Shown here piece by piece: positions 1 through 11,749 of a DNA stretch of 64,000 nucleotides. Under the pieces are notes generated by a model. The model ran no database searches and had not been told where the DNA came from. It saw nothing but the letters and a program-made list of their open reading frames with translations. The position numbers and the translations under genes are program-made. The stretch comes from Seiridium cupressi (Eukaryota > Ascomycota > Sordariomycetes > Amphisphaeriales > Sporocadaceae), in assembly GCA_036674765.1 (NCBI GenBank), contig JARVKI010000112.1, forward strand, positions 1-64,000. The letters are read 5' to 3'. The number at the start of each line of letters is the position of its first letter. The first letter of the stretch is position 1.

Positions 1-84
1 CTATCCTAACCCCTACATAACCCCTCTGTAAGGCTTGGCGCGCGCGCCACATGGCCTACCCCCTATCGCCAGAAACTGCCTCGG

Positions 85-104
85 CCCCCCCCCCCCCCCC
101 CCCC
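85..104. repeat. Poly-C homopolymer, 20 nt
   Basis: An uninterrupted run of 20 cytosines read directly from the sequence. Homopolymers of this length are prone to sequencing and assembly length error, so the exact count may not be reliable. Confidence 0.9.
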
Positions 105-2430
105 AGTCTCTCCCCGGCGTCATTTTTGAAGTTTGCTGGCTTCAGCAGCAAATGCCTGCAGTGTGATTCGTCCATACTACGGGCTGGCGTGTATCAGGTC
201 CTTTATTCCAAGGATTTCTGATGTGGCTGCCCATTACCAACGCCTATTGGAAGCGTCTTGCATGTCGGCATCCCATAAGGGCACTAGCACGGCGTTGCGT
301 TAATCCAATTACAGAAAGTTGATTGCTCAACCACCATAAGGTTTTTCAGAAAAGGCACCTGCAAAAAGTGAGCAACGGCAATTCTATCTATGCACTAGGC
401 AATAGCTAGGTACCTAACTCTACATGGCTATCGTAAAGCTCTCTGGTTTTGTACGCCCCCACATAGAGACGAGACGCGCTGGAGTTGCCCATCAAGACAG
501 GCAGCCCAACGTCTGCGTGAATGCTCGATATATGTAGTAGTCAGCGACAAGAGCAGCCAAGCCAGACTGGGGATTCTCTTTTCCGCCGCCATCCTAATTC
601 CGCAAGTGCTCTTTCTTTTATTCTAGCAAAATAAGGCAAGAGCTCTCGTGGGGTAAGGGTGCGGTTCAAGTTGGTAACAGTATCCCGCGGGATTGTTAAT
701 CTCTTAATAATCGCTTGTGTGCGGTCCCTTATCTTCCCTGCATGGCCTCGAACGCGCTCTCTGGAGATAAGCAACGAGGTCCAAGACCGACCGGTATATA
801 AAGATTGGGAGGCCTTCTCCGCGGGAAACCTGCCGGGCTTAAAATGTGAACCTTTCCTTGGTTCCATTTTACCTCTGCTATATATAAGGTGGCACAAGTA
901 TCTCGCCCAGCCGGCTTGTTTGCCTCTGGTCGCGACTTGCTTGTGCCGACTTTTGTAAGTGAGAATACAATTTCCTATACTCGGTTGCTCTTCCTAAAGA
1001 GGATGCGCAGTCCCTCTTCCCATGCTTCTCGTTTTCCCAAGTGTCCAGTGCCAAGACTCAAGTGAGTCTACCGCACTTTCGTACGATTGAGACTCAATGG
1101 ATACATACATCCGTCATTTCAGACATTTGTGCCGAGCAAAGCATTCATCACCAAAGCGTGAGACTCCACGCATAGATGCAACAGCTTCACGACCGCCTAG
1201 TGGCAATCGGCCCGTGCAGGTATACTGGTGACCTTGGTGGTCTACGGAGCAAAAGTCTCCTGGGTCACGCCTACGTGGTGAAAGTAGTGTTTGCAGAGAT
1301 GCAATTACACGGAGCAGACCATTGCAAAGGCAAGAGGAGCTGCTACAGAGAAAGGATGTCTCTTAGAGTGTTGAGAAAACGACTGCTCAGATTCTTTTCT
1401 TTGGCTCACCGCCAATAGGGTCGAGTCAGCTGGTCTGGTCAAAAATCAGGAAGCCATCGCGAGAATCTCAACGTGGTGCCGTGGATGGGCTAGTCTTGGA
1501 CCAGTCCGGCGTCTGGGACGGTCGCATTCTCCTTGGACGTCGACTTGAGCACTTGGGACTCAATGGGTGAAAGAGTTTCGGAATCAACACGCTATCGAAC
1601 AAAGTTCTTCGACCATATGACTTGGAGAAGAGGCACCGCAATGTCGGCATTCGACGATCCACCGGATTCTAGGCCACATGCAGGCGGTGAGGAGACGAGA
1701 CTACGCAAGCGACGACTGGAGCCACCCACGGTAGCCAGGGACTATTGAGCTGGCAATTGATGAGGGGAAATGCAGGTCACGATGGAGATCCGACGTCGCA
1801 ATTTCCGGCCTTGTGGAATGGTACGTCGAGAACGATAAACTGGTACCGAGCAAAATAGTCAATGGGGTTCCTGGACGGCTCCTAGCAACACATGCAAGCG
1901 ACACTCGTCTGCACTTGGTATACGCAGTTGCCCGCGCAGCCTTTTGAATAACCCACCAGCGCCGGAGGCTACAGTATGGGATGGGACGGACAGAAATAGA
2001 GTCGGTTCGATGGAGTGCCGCCATGGAACGCCTGGACAAGTCTGCTAACCATTTTAGCGCAAATATGGGAGCGCGGCTTTCGCAATTCCATCTCGCACGA
2101 ACCCCCACCCGCGATGTACAGTACTTGAAGCACCCAACCTCCGACAGACCCGCACTTGGTTCCAATTCCACGAGAAAGCCTCAAACATGCACTAGTCGCC
2201 AACACTTGCCTATTGCGGTTGATCTGCTCCGTGACCGCAGGACCCCTAGGGGCAGTTGGACGAAGTAGCTGTACATCGAGATCTGACCCCGAGCTTTGAC
2301 AGCGGGCTGGCTTGTGGGTGATGGCGGTTGGCGAACTTGTTCATGGTGTATTGTCCTCTGGGCAGCATTCACCGCGTGCTGAAGATAGAGGATGTCGGAA
2401 ACTCGCTCTCGAATGAAGCTTATGGGCAAA

Positions 2431-2452
2431 CACACACATACACATACACACC
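2431..2452. repeat. CA-rich microsatellite
   Basis: Imperfect CA dinucleotide repeat interrupted by TA, read directly. It lies in a gene-poor area and no function is suggested. Confidence 0.8.
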
Positions 2453-4044
2453 TCGTAACGCCGCTGAACGAAGGAATACGACATCGACCATGCTGTGCCG
2501 GGCATGGGTGTCGTGTCGGTGGGTGGATGGAGAAACATGCAAAGCTTATGCTTGGCGGCTCGACAAAGCCATAATCCTCCGTAGATGAAGTTCCGAGGAA
2601 GGGACGATTCTAGCTCGCGCCTTCGAGACGGAGGAAGAATCCACAGCCCCATCGCAAGTCAGTTTCCACAGCGGTCGCCATTCCGTCTCGGGACCTTCGC
2701 GTGGGCGGGGACATGCTATGTACGCCTGTGTTTTCTTATCTGGTTGTCGAGGCCTTTCAGACGGTGCCGAATGCTGCTCGTGGAACAGTCGCAGCGTGTG
2801 CCATGTTGGCGGACGGCCATTGATGCAGTGCAAGAAAGAACATGTGATTGTTCGGGGTTTGGAACATATTCGGGGTCTGCACTACTGTCACGCGGGATTC
2901 GGGCGCTGAGCTTACGCTAGGGTCCTCCTGCGTGTGGCATGCTCGACCTGTGTATGGTTTTGCATGGCAACAGGAACATGCTGCCGAGCGCCGACTCGTT
3001 TATTGAATTACCCCAGACAGGCGGCTGTAGCTCCTCGGAAATGCGCAATCCGCGATGTAGGCACCTGCATGGCGACTCCAACGTCTTGCCTTTTCCAATT
3101 CAAATTAGAATTTCGCTTGTGTTAGGCTACATCAAAGTATATATACATGTCTGCAAAGCGTTGGCACTACCCCTCTCGCTTTGAGCCGGCATACAGAACC
3201 GTGAAAGCAGATACTCAATCGAAATCCTTCAGCAATATGAACACAGAACAGAAAATCGTCACCTCAGACACTTGCCTGGAGCGCCATTGGAATCCTCACG
3301 CCTTAATAGTCCAATCATCAAGTTCAACCCAAAATCTCTTTGTAACTCTTCCGCCTGTGTGAATATATACAGCAGAGGAGACCCTTAAGAGAGCTCCGAA
3401 ACATCGCACCAATAATGAAGATATGTACGCACAGCGGAGATATGGCTCATATCAAAGTGCCGCCCCAGGTATACCTTGAGGTTTTTGATCGGAAAACCAG
3501 GAGTCATTCGTTTGCCAAGTCGATAATGGCCGTGGTCGAAGCCGGTCCCCTTTTTTCAATGTAGTTTCGTCGTATTCTCGAAAAATATCCGCTCGAGCAC
3601 TGTCGCCGTGAAATGAAATCAATGTTGGTACTTTTTTCCTATCCCTTAAACGCCGCTCATGCTCGTAAAAGTAAACGACCGCCCTGCCTTTGGGTATAAT
3701 GCCTTTTCCCTGTCCTCAAGTGGTGAATGGCTCGAATTGTTTCCTCCAAGCCGCCATAGATTGATTTTTCCTCTCCTCGAAACATAATGTATATTTTCTC
3801 CCTCGTGCCATTGCGTGGCATACTCAGTTGCAAAATTGACAACTCGAAACGCGGCGTTGGATCGCACACTGCATTGCACCTGCCGCCTTCCTCCGTCGTA
3901 ATGGTAGCACATCGTACTCAGCGCGACCCTGAGAGTGATTCCTCGAGCACTGCAAAATCAGGGTAGCTCCATTCAAACGGCCAAGGAGGAAACCATTGCC
4001 CTGGAAGCTGTGGTTGATTATGCCCTGGCGTGGTTTCACTACCT

Positions 4045-5376
4045 TCATCTCATGCTGCTAGTGTCGAAAGAGAACTGCGTGGGAAAAGCCATCGAGGCGC
4101 TAAGTCCAAATGGATCCCAATCCAGTGCGGGATCGAGAAGCTGTGTCATGGATGGATATCCTTGGCCTGATGTCTGAGCTCCGTCATGCCCTTCGGCAGC
4201 GTTCTGTGGCGCGGGAAGACCAGCCGTGGTCGGTGCCATGGAAATACCATGCTGCTGGTGGTTGCCGTTGAATTGACTCGGGTACGGTCCTGGTCCTGAA
4301 GTTTCGGGGTCGACGTCATCGATCATATCGTTCGGCGCATCGTACTCCTGCTCTGTACTCACGGAATCAGCCTAGGACGCCACAGTTCTATTAAATTGGG
4401 GAAACGGGTCAGCTTGCCGAGTTGCTTAATGTGGTTTTGGAAGCCAGAGGCTGGATAGTAGCCACCGGGCCGGGGTCCAACCCCTGATCCGTGCTGCTGC
4501 ATCATCTGTTGCCGTGCCGCTGCTGCGGCCACGGGGCCTTGCATGGGGGGTAGTTGTCGTATCGGGGCGGGCATAGTCGGGCGCATGCTAGATGGTTCAT
4601 TAGTCTTGGGAGACACGGCCGAGCTGCCAAAGCCGGGAGCTGCGTTTGTCGGGGACGCGGCATGCGAAGGCGGTGTTGGACGGGAAGTAGGCGAAGCAAC
4701 ATTCTGCATTCCATGCATCGGCTGAGGCAACGAACCAGCGCCTGGCTCAAGCTTTGGTGCTATGCTAGAGGCAGACCGGCGTGAGTGGTGATGTCTGTTG
4801 AGAATAGCCCTCTGAATAGGCGGTGGTTGCACCATGTTTTGAGGCATATGAGTTGGCCCAAGATTCGGACTGCCAGTTTTGGCTTGCAATTCAGCTTGGA
4901 CGTCGATGCCTTTCTCAAGAAGAATGCGTTCCAATAGAGAGTTCTTGTAGCGCAGCATCAAGCATTCGTCAGCAGCGCTGCGATGCGCCGCTTGCAGATT
5001 CGAGAGGTTAGACTCATGGACTCTGATGGTCTCTTCTAACTGCTTGATGTACTCCGTCCGCCGCTCCCGAAAAGCAGCTTGGGCTTGACGGTTCCTTTGC
5101 TTTCTCTCTTCTGAAGTTGCATATATCTATAAGCTATAGTTAGCGACAGGCTCCTGGGGAGGCATCAGACCTCCAAGATTCAACTGTATTGAAGGGATCC
5201 TGTATATATGGGAGCTTAGTGCGACATACAGGTTTGCGCCCGCCCTTGCGCTTGGCTGGCTGCGCTTCCGGGGGAGCAGAAGGGCTGTCCTCATGGTCGG
5301 GACTTGAGGCTTTGGAATCGGCAGGAGTGTTTTCCTTGGAAGGGTCTTTCTGATCGATCGACATCATGTCAGACAT
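4045..5376 (-). CDS. bZIP transcription factor, AP-1/Yap-like basic region
   Basis: Three-exon model: 5376-5230, 5126-4406 and 4352-4045, giving 391 residues. The first intron (5229-5127) has a GTATGT donor. The second (4405-4353, 53 bp) has a CTGAT branch site but a weak GTTTCC donor. Exon 2 opens with the basic region RKQRNRQAQAAFRERR, which has the N-x2-AQ-x2-FR signature of fungal Yap/AP-1-type bZIPs, followed by a heptad leucine zipper (KQLEETIRVHESNL onward, through LLERILLEKG). A Lys/Gly/Arg patch (KRKGGRKP) just before the basic region may add to DNA binding or nuclear import. The remainder is a Pro/Gln/Ser-rich tail, as expected for an activation region. The open frame continues upstream of the chosen ATG to a TTG at 5421, but a stop lies before that, so the first ATG (5376) was taken. 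The family is clear; the specific regulator was not identified. Confidence 0.85.
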
Positions 5377-6942
5377 GACAGTCTCGGATATGGGAGACGG
5401 TTGCCGGCAAGCGGGCGGCAAGCGGGCGGCAAGCGCCTCTCACGGTAGAATCAGACAGCTCGGCACAAGGTTTGTGTAATGACAAGCTGGGGCTGATAGA
5501 ATGTCAAAGCCCGAGTGTTGCGTTTCGATTGTGTAAGTGGTTCCAGTATCGGAGATGGCGTGGTAGTATACAACCACAAACGACCCAAAAACCACAAGAG
5601 CAGGCTCCCGAAATAAGCGTCCTCGGCAGTCAAGCGCGCGTATGCAAGCTAATCAGATCATAATCTGGGGAACCGGAGATCCGAAAACGTGGGACGGAAA
5701 GGATTGATCTTCTGGAGATAAGAATGGATGATCCAAGCGGCTCCAGGGGATTGTCAGGACACAAAGACAGGTCAAGATAAGTGATGACAAGCGTGTGTAT
5801 GGTAAGAGGGAGAAAACGACTAAGGGCTTCTTATGTAATTGTTTGTTAAGAAGTTTAGCGGACGGTGGTTTGGACGGTGGACGGTGTGCTTTCCAGGTCG
5901 AAGGAGTCAAGAAAAAGCACAGCCAGGCGGGAAGGAAGTTGGAGGGGGACCAGTGGTCAGATCAACAGGCGACTTGAGAACTCTGTCGGGCCGCCTCGAA
6001 AGCTGGGAATATGAGAAGTTTTCTCGTCTCGTCTTGTGGAGAGCTCGAAGCTCTTGTTGCTCGGGAGTGCAGCAGACGACGTCGTCCACCTTCGGCTGGG
6101 CGTTCGGCCTTGCAGTCTATTGTCTGTGCATATGTGGTGGGTGGGCTGGTACTGGTACTTTGCAATAGCGGGCCCCGAAGCACTTGGAGCTGAGTCGTGA
6201 CAGATCCAGACGTTTCCTGATTTGACCTGCAGCTATTTTTCTGGATCTTGGCTGAGATCCGCCGCGTCCCACGGGACGAAGATTAGCTCCGTCAGATGGG
6301 CCCAGCACCGTTTCCGCGTTGCGGACACCGGACGGGAAGCTCTCGAGATTTGGCCCTGTACGGACTGTGCTGCTTTTTCGAGGCGCAGGCGGGGAGGGAG
6401 AAATGTCTAAGCTAGGACTTGATGGTTGTGACGTCGCCGGTGCACGGTAACACACAGAGCAGCGGGAAGGCAAAGGGGCATTGGGATTGGGACTGTACTC
6501 CTTGGTGACGATACAACAAAAAACACAATGTCGAGTTCGCACGAGACCAGAGCAAGTTGCCTGTGTGGAGAAAAGAAGTCGATGGGAGCTTCCTCTGCAA
6601 TGGCACTGGGCTGGGGGTCCCTGTTATTATAGAGTAATCGAAACTGCGGTACATGAGCCCAAGTATTCCTTTCGACCCCCTTGTTGCATAAACCGGGGAA
6701 GTACGACCCTGGGAGCCTCAAATCATCCCCCATTTTTGGCGAGCTGCAGCCAACGTTGATTTCCTATGCACCATGTTACCCAGCAAGGCTCTGATTGAGA
6801 TTAGTATAGCTGAGAGTTAGAATATTGGTATCAAATTGCCTGCACCTCCCTCGTTAAACTATCGATCGCATAGAACAAGATCCTATCGCAAATCAATCTA
6901 CGCGCTCTGAATAAGTTGACCATCTCTCTGGCAGCTGTATAC

Positions 6943-6986
6943 TATGCATGCATACATGCATACACACACACACATACATATATACA
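6943..6986. repeat. TGCATGCATA / CA microsatellite
   Basis: Alternating purine-pyrimidine tract made of TGCATGCATACATGCATA-type units running into a CA repeat and TATATA. It lies in the gene-poor stretch upstream of the bZIP gene. Confidence 0.8.
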
Positions 6987-9900
6987 GGTGTACTCTTGTC
7001 TCTATTTACTCGCTCGGATGGAAATAAACAATTAGAAATAGGTGTCATCAGATGGACACACCTGCAATACTCCAGTCTTCATTATAGATGATCAGGTGCA
7101 CCGAAAGACTGCGCGTCATTGAGTGCTGTTTCGGATTGATCTTTGGAGTCGCAGTGCATAGATGGTCATATATACTATATATCTCGAACGAGAAGGCCAA
7201 GCATTGGCTTATTCAGAGAGGATGGCAGACCCTATATTTCGAGCAGCCAGTGACATAGAGATACACGGGCTGCCACGACTCTTGATAAGAGCCGCAGCAC
7301 CATACAACATGGTGTTCGTCAGACTTGGGATCATGACAGGCCACCACTAGCGACCGTTGCAACCTCTTGGACACATGGCCAGCATGTTGATCGACGAGCA
7401 AAGTTGGATTCAAGACACACCTGCAGTCTCATCCATACGGCTGGAAAGCGATCTCCGCAGTGATTGGTGTCTTAATGACCGGTGACGGTGTCAAGGGAAA
7501 ACCTTACCGGGGGTTGGAAGTCGGCGCACATCGGGCCTCGCGAGCTGCGACTTGCAACCGGAGCTGCCGTATCTATGCCAACACCTCCATGCAACATATG
7601 CACTTCCATACATATTACCTCGACCGTTTCCTGCGGTAAGGACGGCGAGGTGGCTACCCCTCCTTCAGACTTTTCTTTGCAGGTGCTGAGGAATTGCCCC
7701 AGGTGGTGCGAAGGCTGCATGGTACTTACGCCAAGCCGCCCTCGACGTACCCCCTCGATAATTGCATGTCCGGGCTTCCGGCCTTGCGTGTTTAAATATG
7801 GACGACGCGCACTATCTGCGTCCTGCAAGCTCGTCAAGACTGCTTACTTATTGGATGTTGCGTGCTCATCGTCATGGAACTAGGCCGAGCGCCTGCGAAC
7901 TCGAATTCCGCGCTGGAAGTTGGGTGGTTCCGCTAATCCTGACAACGCGCCGCTGGATGTTTTCTCCCAAAGAGGAAAGGTTGTCCAGTAAGCCAACTGC
8001 CGCCGGTCCTAGTCCGGTTTGGTCGTCCCGAATGTGCCAGGGCCCGTGTGCTAGAGCTGGCAGAGGGCATGTCTTGGCGGTTCTGCCACGGCCATCAGAT
8101 CCTGGACGATCGAATTCACATCTCCGAGGACGTCTTGAAGTGCTCATTTGACGCGGCGGACCCGCCGAACCTGGCGCCCGGCCCCGGCCTTCGACTGGAA
8201 GACAGCAAGAAGCCAATGAAAACTCGACCCTACGACGGGGCACACCGAGGAGAGCTCAAGCTTCAACCTTAACAACGGTCGTCGCCATCATCATGGGCAT
8301 GCAAACATCGTAAATGGCGATCCTGCTGATAGCATGCACAGCTTCGGACTCCCGAAAGAATTTGTATGCATCTTGATGGCCCTGGGAAGAAACCAGGAGG
8401 ATCTTCTAATACGAACACAGGCGGCACCGAGTTCGCTGGATTGCTTTTTCCATAATTTTCTAGTAGAAAATTGCCAGAACCAGATCGCTCGTCAACTTGC
8501 GTCATTTGTTTGCGAGTCATGATCTGATAAGGACCCGACCGCCTGTGTACAGTACGACCCACGACCCAGCCCTACCGCTGCTGCAGGCCGACCACATCTG
8601 CATGGACATCAATGTCTCGAGAGCCGGTCAGATCGCACTCAGCGGTGCCTGGCCCATGGTGGTCCAGCGTCGGTCACCCTTTGGGGGATGGTAGGCGAGG
8701 TTTGTGACATCACCTTCTGGAAAAATTCTAGCGTTCTTCTCGAAACTTCACCCCTGCTCGGCACGCTTAGCTCCAAATCCTTCCCTCGTGCTAGCGTCAA
8801 GGCAAGATCCTTGACAGCTGCAGGTGCAACGTTCCAACGACCTTCGGAGTTGGACCACCGTCGAAAATTGTCGATCAGCAGCGCCCGGGTCTCGCACCCG
8901 GCATGTTTCGCGGCATCGAATGTTTGATCTGAGGACGAGAATCCAAGCCTCGCAGCGAACATGGATCGACTGCAATAACCAAGCTGGTTTATATGTGCTG
9001 TTCCTGCCAGGGCTCATAGATCATGGCGTACAAGACCCGCAGAACCAACTTTCGGATCTTGGCAACTTGCAGTCTGCAGTATGGCTATGGCACCGAGCTG
9101 TGTTCACAACGCTAGCATCTTGTCTTGTGCGGCTGAGTGGCACACCAAGAATCAAACGACGGCTGTTACATGGAAATTGATCCTCGAAAGTTGTTCATCC
9201 TTCGCCAATTGACGCTGGAAGATCATCAGAACTGGCATCATAAATCTCCGTGGTTCGGCCTTAACCAGGAAACCCCGGACAGCTGAAGTTCAACCATCAT
9301 AACGCCATAATCATCAGTCTGGGGCGGTTCTCTTCTTCGCTGTAAGCTCCTCCCTATAGAGCCCGGACACGATAACAAGTTCTCGTGTCTAGCTGCAGGG
9401 TATGATCGTCAAGGGGGCCAAATCCTTTAGAGTTTCTCCGCTATGCTATGCTATCACGAAGTTTCCTTCGGGCCCGGCAGGAGCACACTCACAGACACGC
9501 CAATCAGATCTTGCTTGGCGTCATTGTCAATACCAATGCCTGAGTGTAAACAACCCTTTAAGCGTGTCGTCTGGTCATAATTTCGGTAAACGTTCGTTAC
9601 AAATATTGGCCGTACGTCTTCGAATCCTAGTCCAATATCATCTGTCTACATTAATCACAGCCCCATAGCACCTCTAAATATATCTTCAACGCCACTTAAA
9701 AATACAATTATTGAAGGGCTAACAGTGCCCTTAGAGGCCCTCAAATGGATTAGCTTCTCATAAATATCTACCAATTTCACATGTCAGTTATTCATGTGCT
9801 CCCGCAGTTTGGTCTGAAACTGATGCGCGTTATGAACTAGCTCATGCAGTTTTGTTTTATTTTCGGAATACCATAACACAGTAGGCGAAGCGATGTTTAC

Positions 9901-10640
9901 ATCCACGCTTGCCACTACAGGCTCAAAGATGAAGGCCTTGCTTACAGTAATTCGCACGAACGAGTTTCGTGAGCAGAAAGCTGCACCCGGCAGAGTTTCG
10001 CTACCTGCGCACTAGATAATATTAGTCTTCCCATTGGCGGTGTTGACACAAGCTGTCAGAGTCTCCTTCATTGATGCCGTAAAATAATTGTGCTATGCCA
10101 ACGAAGAGTGGCGCGATGAACCAACAGCCCGTCATGAGTAGCTCGGATTCTTCGTCAAGTTAGCGACGTAGCAATCCTAGTATTGATAAAAAGATAAACC
10201 TGCGCCTCGAGGAAGCAACGCCGCCCATAGGATGGATTAGTATCATGATGATCCTCACCCGTATTAGCTTGAGAATCCGTTATCCAGTCAATCATACTGT
10301 CACATCCCCGAACAAGGTCGATTATTTGCAGATAAATCGAGGAGGTTAAGGTATAAATCAATAGTATCGATTAATCAAGACTGAAGCCACTAAAATACAT
10401 AAGTATACGGTTCAACATGCTAGCCTTGTGTAGTATCATCCGCTTAGATTGGACTATTCCAGGATTACAGTCCTCGGTTAGCCGCTTCTTATAAAATATG
10501 GGTGTTAACAAGTATGAGTCCTTGATTATCAATAAAACACCTTAGTCTTACTTACTTCTTTATTCCAGTTCGGGATTGGTATTCTTGATTTGATTTCAGC
10601 CATTGAGTTGAATGGAAGTCAACGGCGCATCGACGCTGAC

Positions 10641-10664
10641 TGGGTGCTGGGTGCTGGGTGCTGT
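10641..10664. repeat. Short tandem repeat, unit TGGGTGC
   Basis: Three consecutive copies of a 7-base unit (TGGGTGC) followed by a partial copy, read directly from the sequence. Intergenic, no function suggested. Confidence 0.8.
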
Positions 10665-11749
10665 GCCGCTTCCCCACATATCCGTTCTCGCATGCCATGT
10701 TGGTGATGACGAGCTATCCCTAGCATTTACCACAGTGTACTTTGAAACAGATGTTACAATCACGCGGCATACACGTTTGGCATGTATAGCATTTCACTGA
10801 GGCACTTCGCTTGCTAAGCGGATTCATGTTTCCAACATTCCACTATCAGGCATCATCCCTCTAACTATCGCTTTGATAAAGATTCTGTATGGCTGCAACT
10901 CGCCCTTCCTCTATATAATGCCACTAGCGAAGGGGTCATGACTTCAATGAAAGCAATACGAGTTCTTGAACGTCTTGTTTGGGACCATCATTACCACAGA
11001 ATACCTCTCGCAGGTGATAATGGTTAATTCCCTGGTTAACTTTATTTTTGGATTCACGGCACGGCGAGTATATCGTCACCAAGACTGGTTGTGGCTTTTC
11101 TCTGGTTTCGTAAAGTATTTCGGACGAGGCTGCTTGTCTAGGGAACACGACTTCGCATCTCATCTCTATCGAGACAGAGCTCAAACATCTGACCGCATAC
11201 CTAGGCCAAGATTTCATCGGGGGCGCTTCTCAGACGAAAGGGAATTCATAGCCAGATCTGGTCTCCTTAATAGAAGGTCTCACACGTGGGATGGGTGAGG
11301 TGGCTGCATGCCGATTTCATAGCGCTGACTGCATGACTTGTGGTGCGACCAGGTTATGTGACGGGCGAAGCGGCACATGGCCTGTATGTGACCTTACCGA
11401 AATCTGGGGAACGCGACTTGCTCCATTAATTAATAAGCATCCTTCGTGCATATAAAGTCTTCGAAGAGAAAGAAACCATATGTGCGATTTCCCCGTGCTG
11501 TTTCGCAAAGTTGTTTCGCAGAAAGGCTTCAGGAATCGTGGCTTACAGATATATGCAAAGCATGCATTAGATCAACCGCATGACAATTAATTATAGCAAT
11601 TCAGCTCGAGACAATGCTAAATATAGGAGGCTGTCGGGATCACCTGAGCGGGGGCCAAGACCAGCAAGGCTGCGTGGTCCGGGGTTACAAACCAGCGAGG
11701 TCAAGCTGAGCCAGCCCGGTCTGTAGAATTCAACACTCTCGAGCTCTGC

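Larger units (their letters stand above)
1..4044. other. Gene-poor stretch, no supported gene
   Basis: No convincing gene. Many short open frames overlap on both strands; the longest is about 156 codons on the minus strand near 1.7-2.2 kb, and none shows a recognisable domain or clean splice structure. The stretch holds a run of 20 C at 85-104 and an imperfect CA-rich microsatellite at about 2431-2452. The last few hundred bases should be the 3' untranslated region of the bZIP gene that ends at 4045 on the minus strand. Confidence 0.5.
5377..11749. other. Gene-poor stretch, 6.4 kb
   Basis: No supported gene. The first ~1.3 kb probably holds the promoter and 5' leader of the bZIP gene. It contains a TGCATGCATA/CA microsatellite at about 6943-6986 and a TGGGTGC triplication at 10641-10664. 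Base composition turns AT-richer around 9.6-10.6 kb. Short minus-strand frames at about 10.0-10.37 kb read like protein (a hydrophobic stretch starting MTGCWFIAPLF) but could not be joined into a gene, and may be a decayed relic. Confidence 0.45.

Noticed and set aside
1..40. CCTAACCCC-like start of the window resembling a telomere
   Set aside because: Only two imperfect C-rich units, not repeated CCCTAA, followed at once by ordinary sequence.
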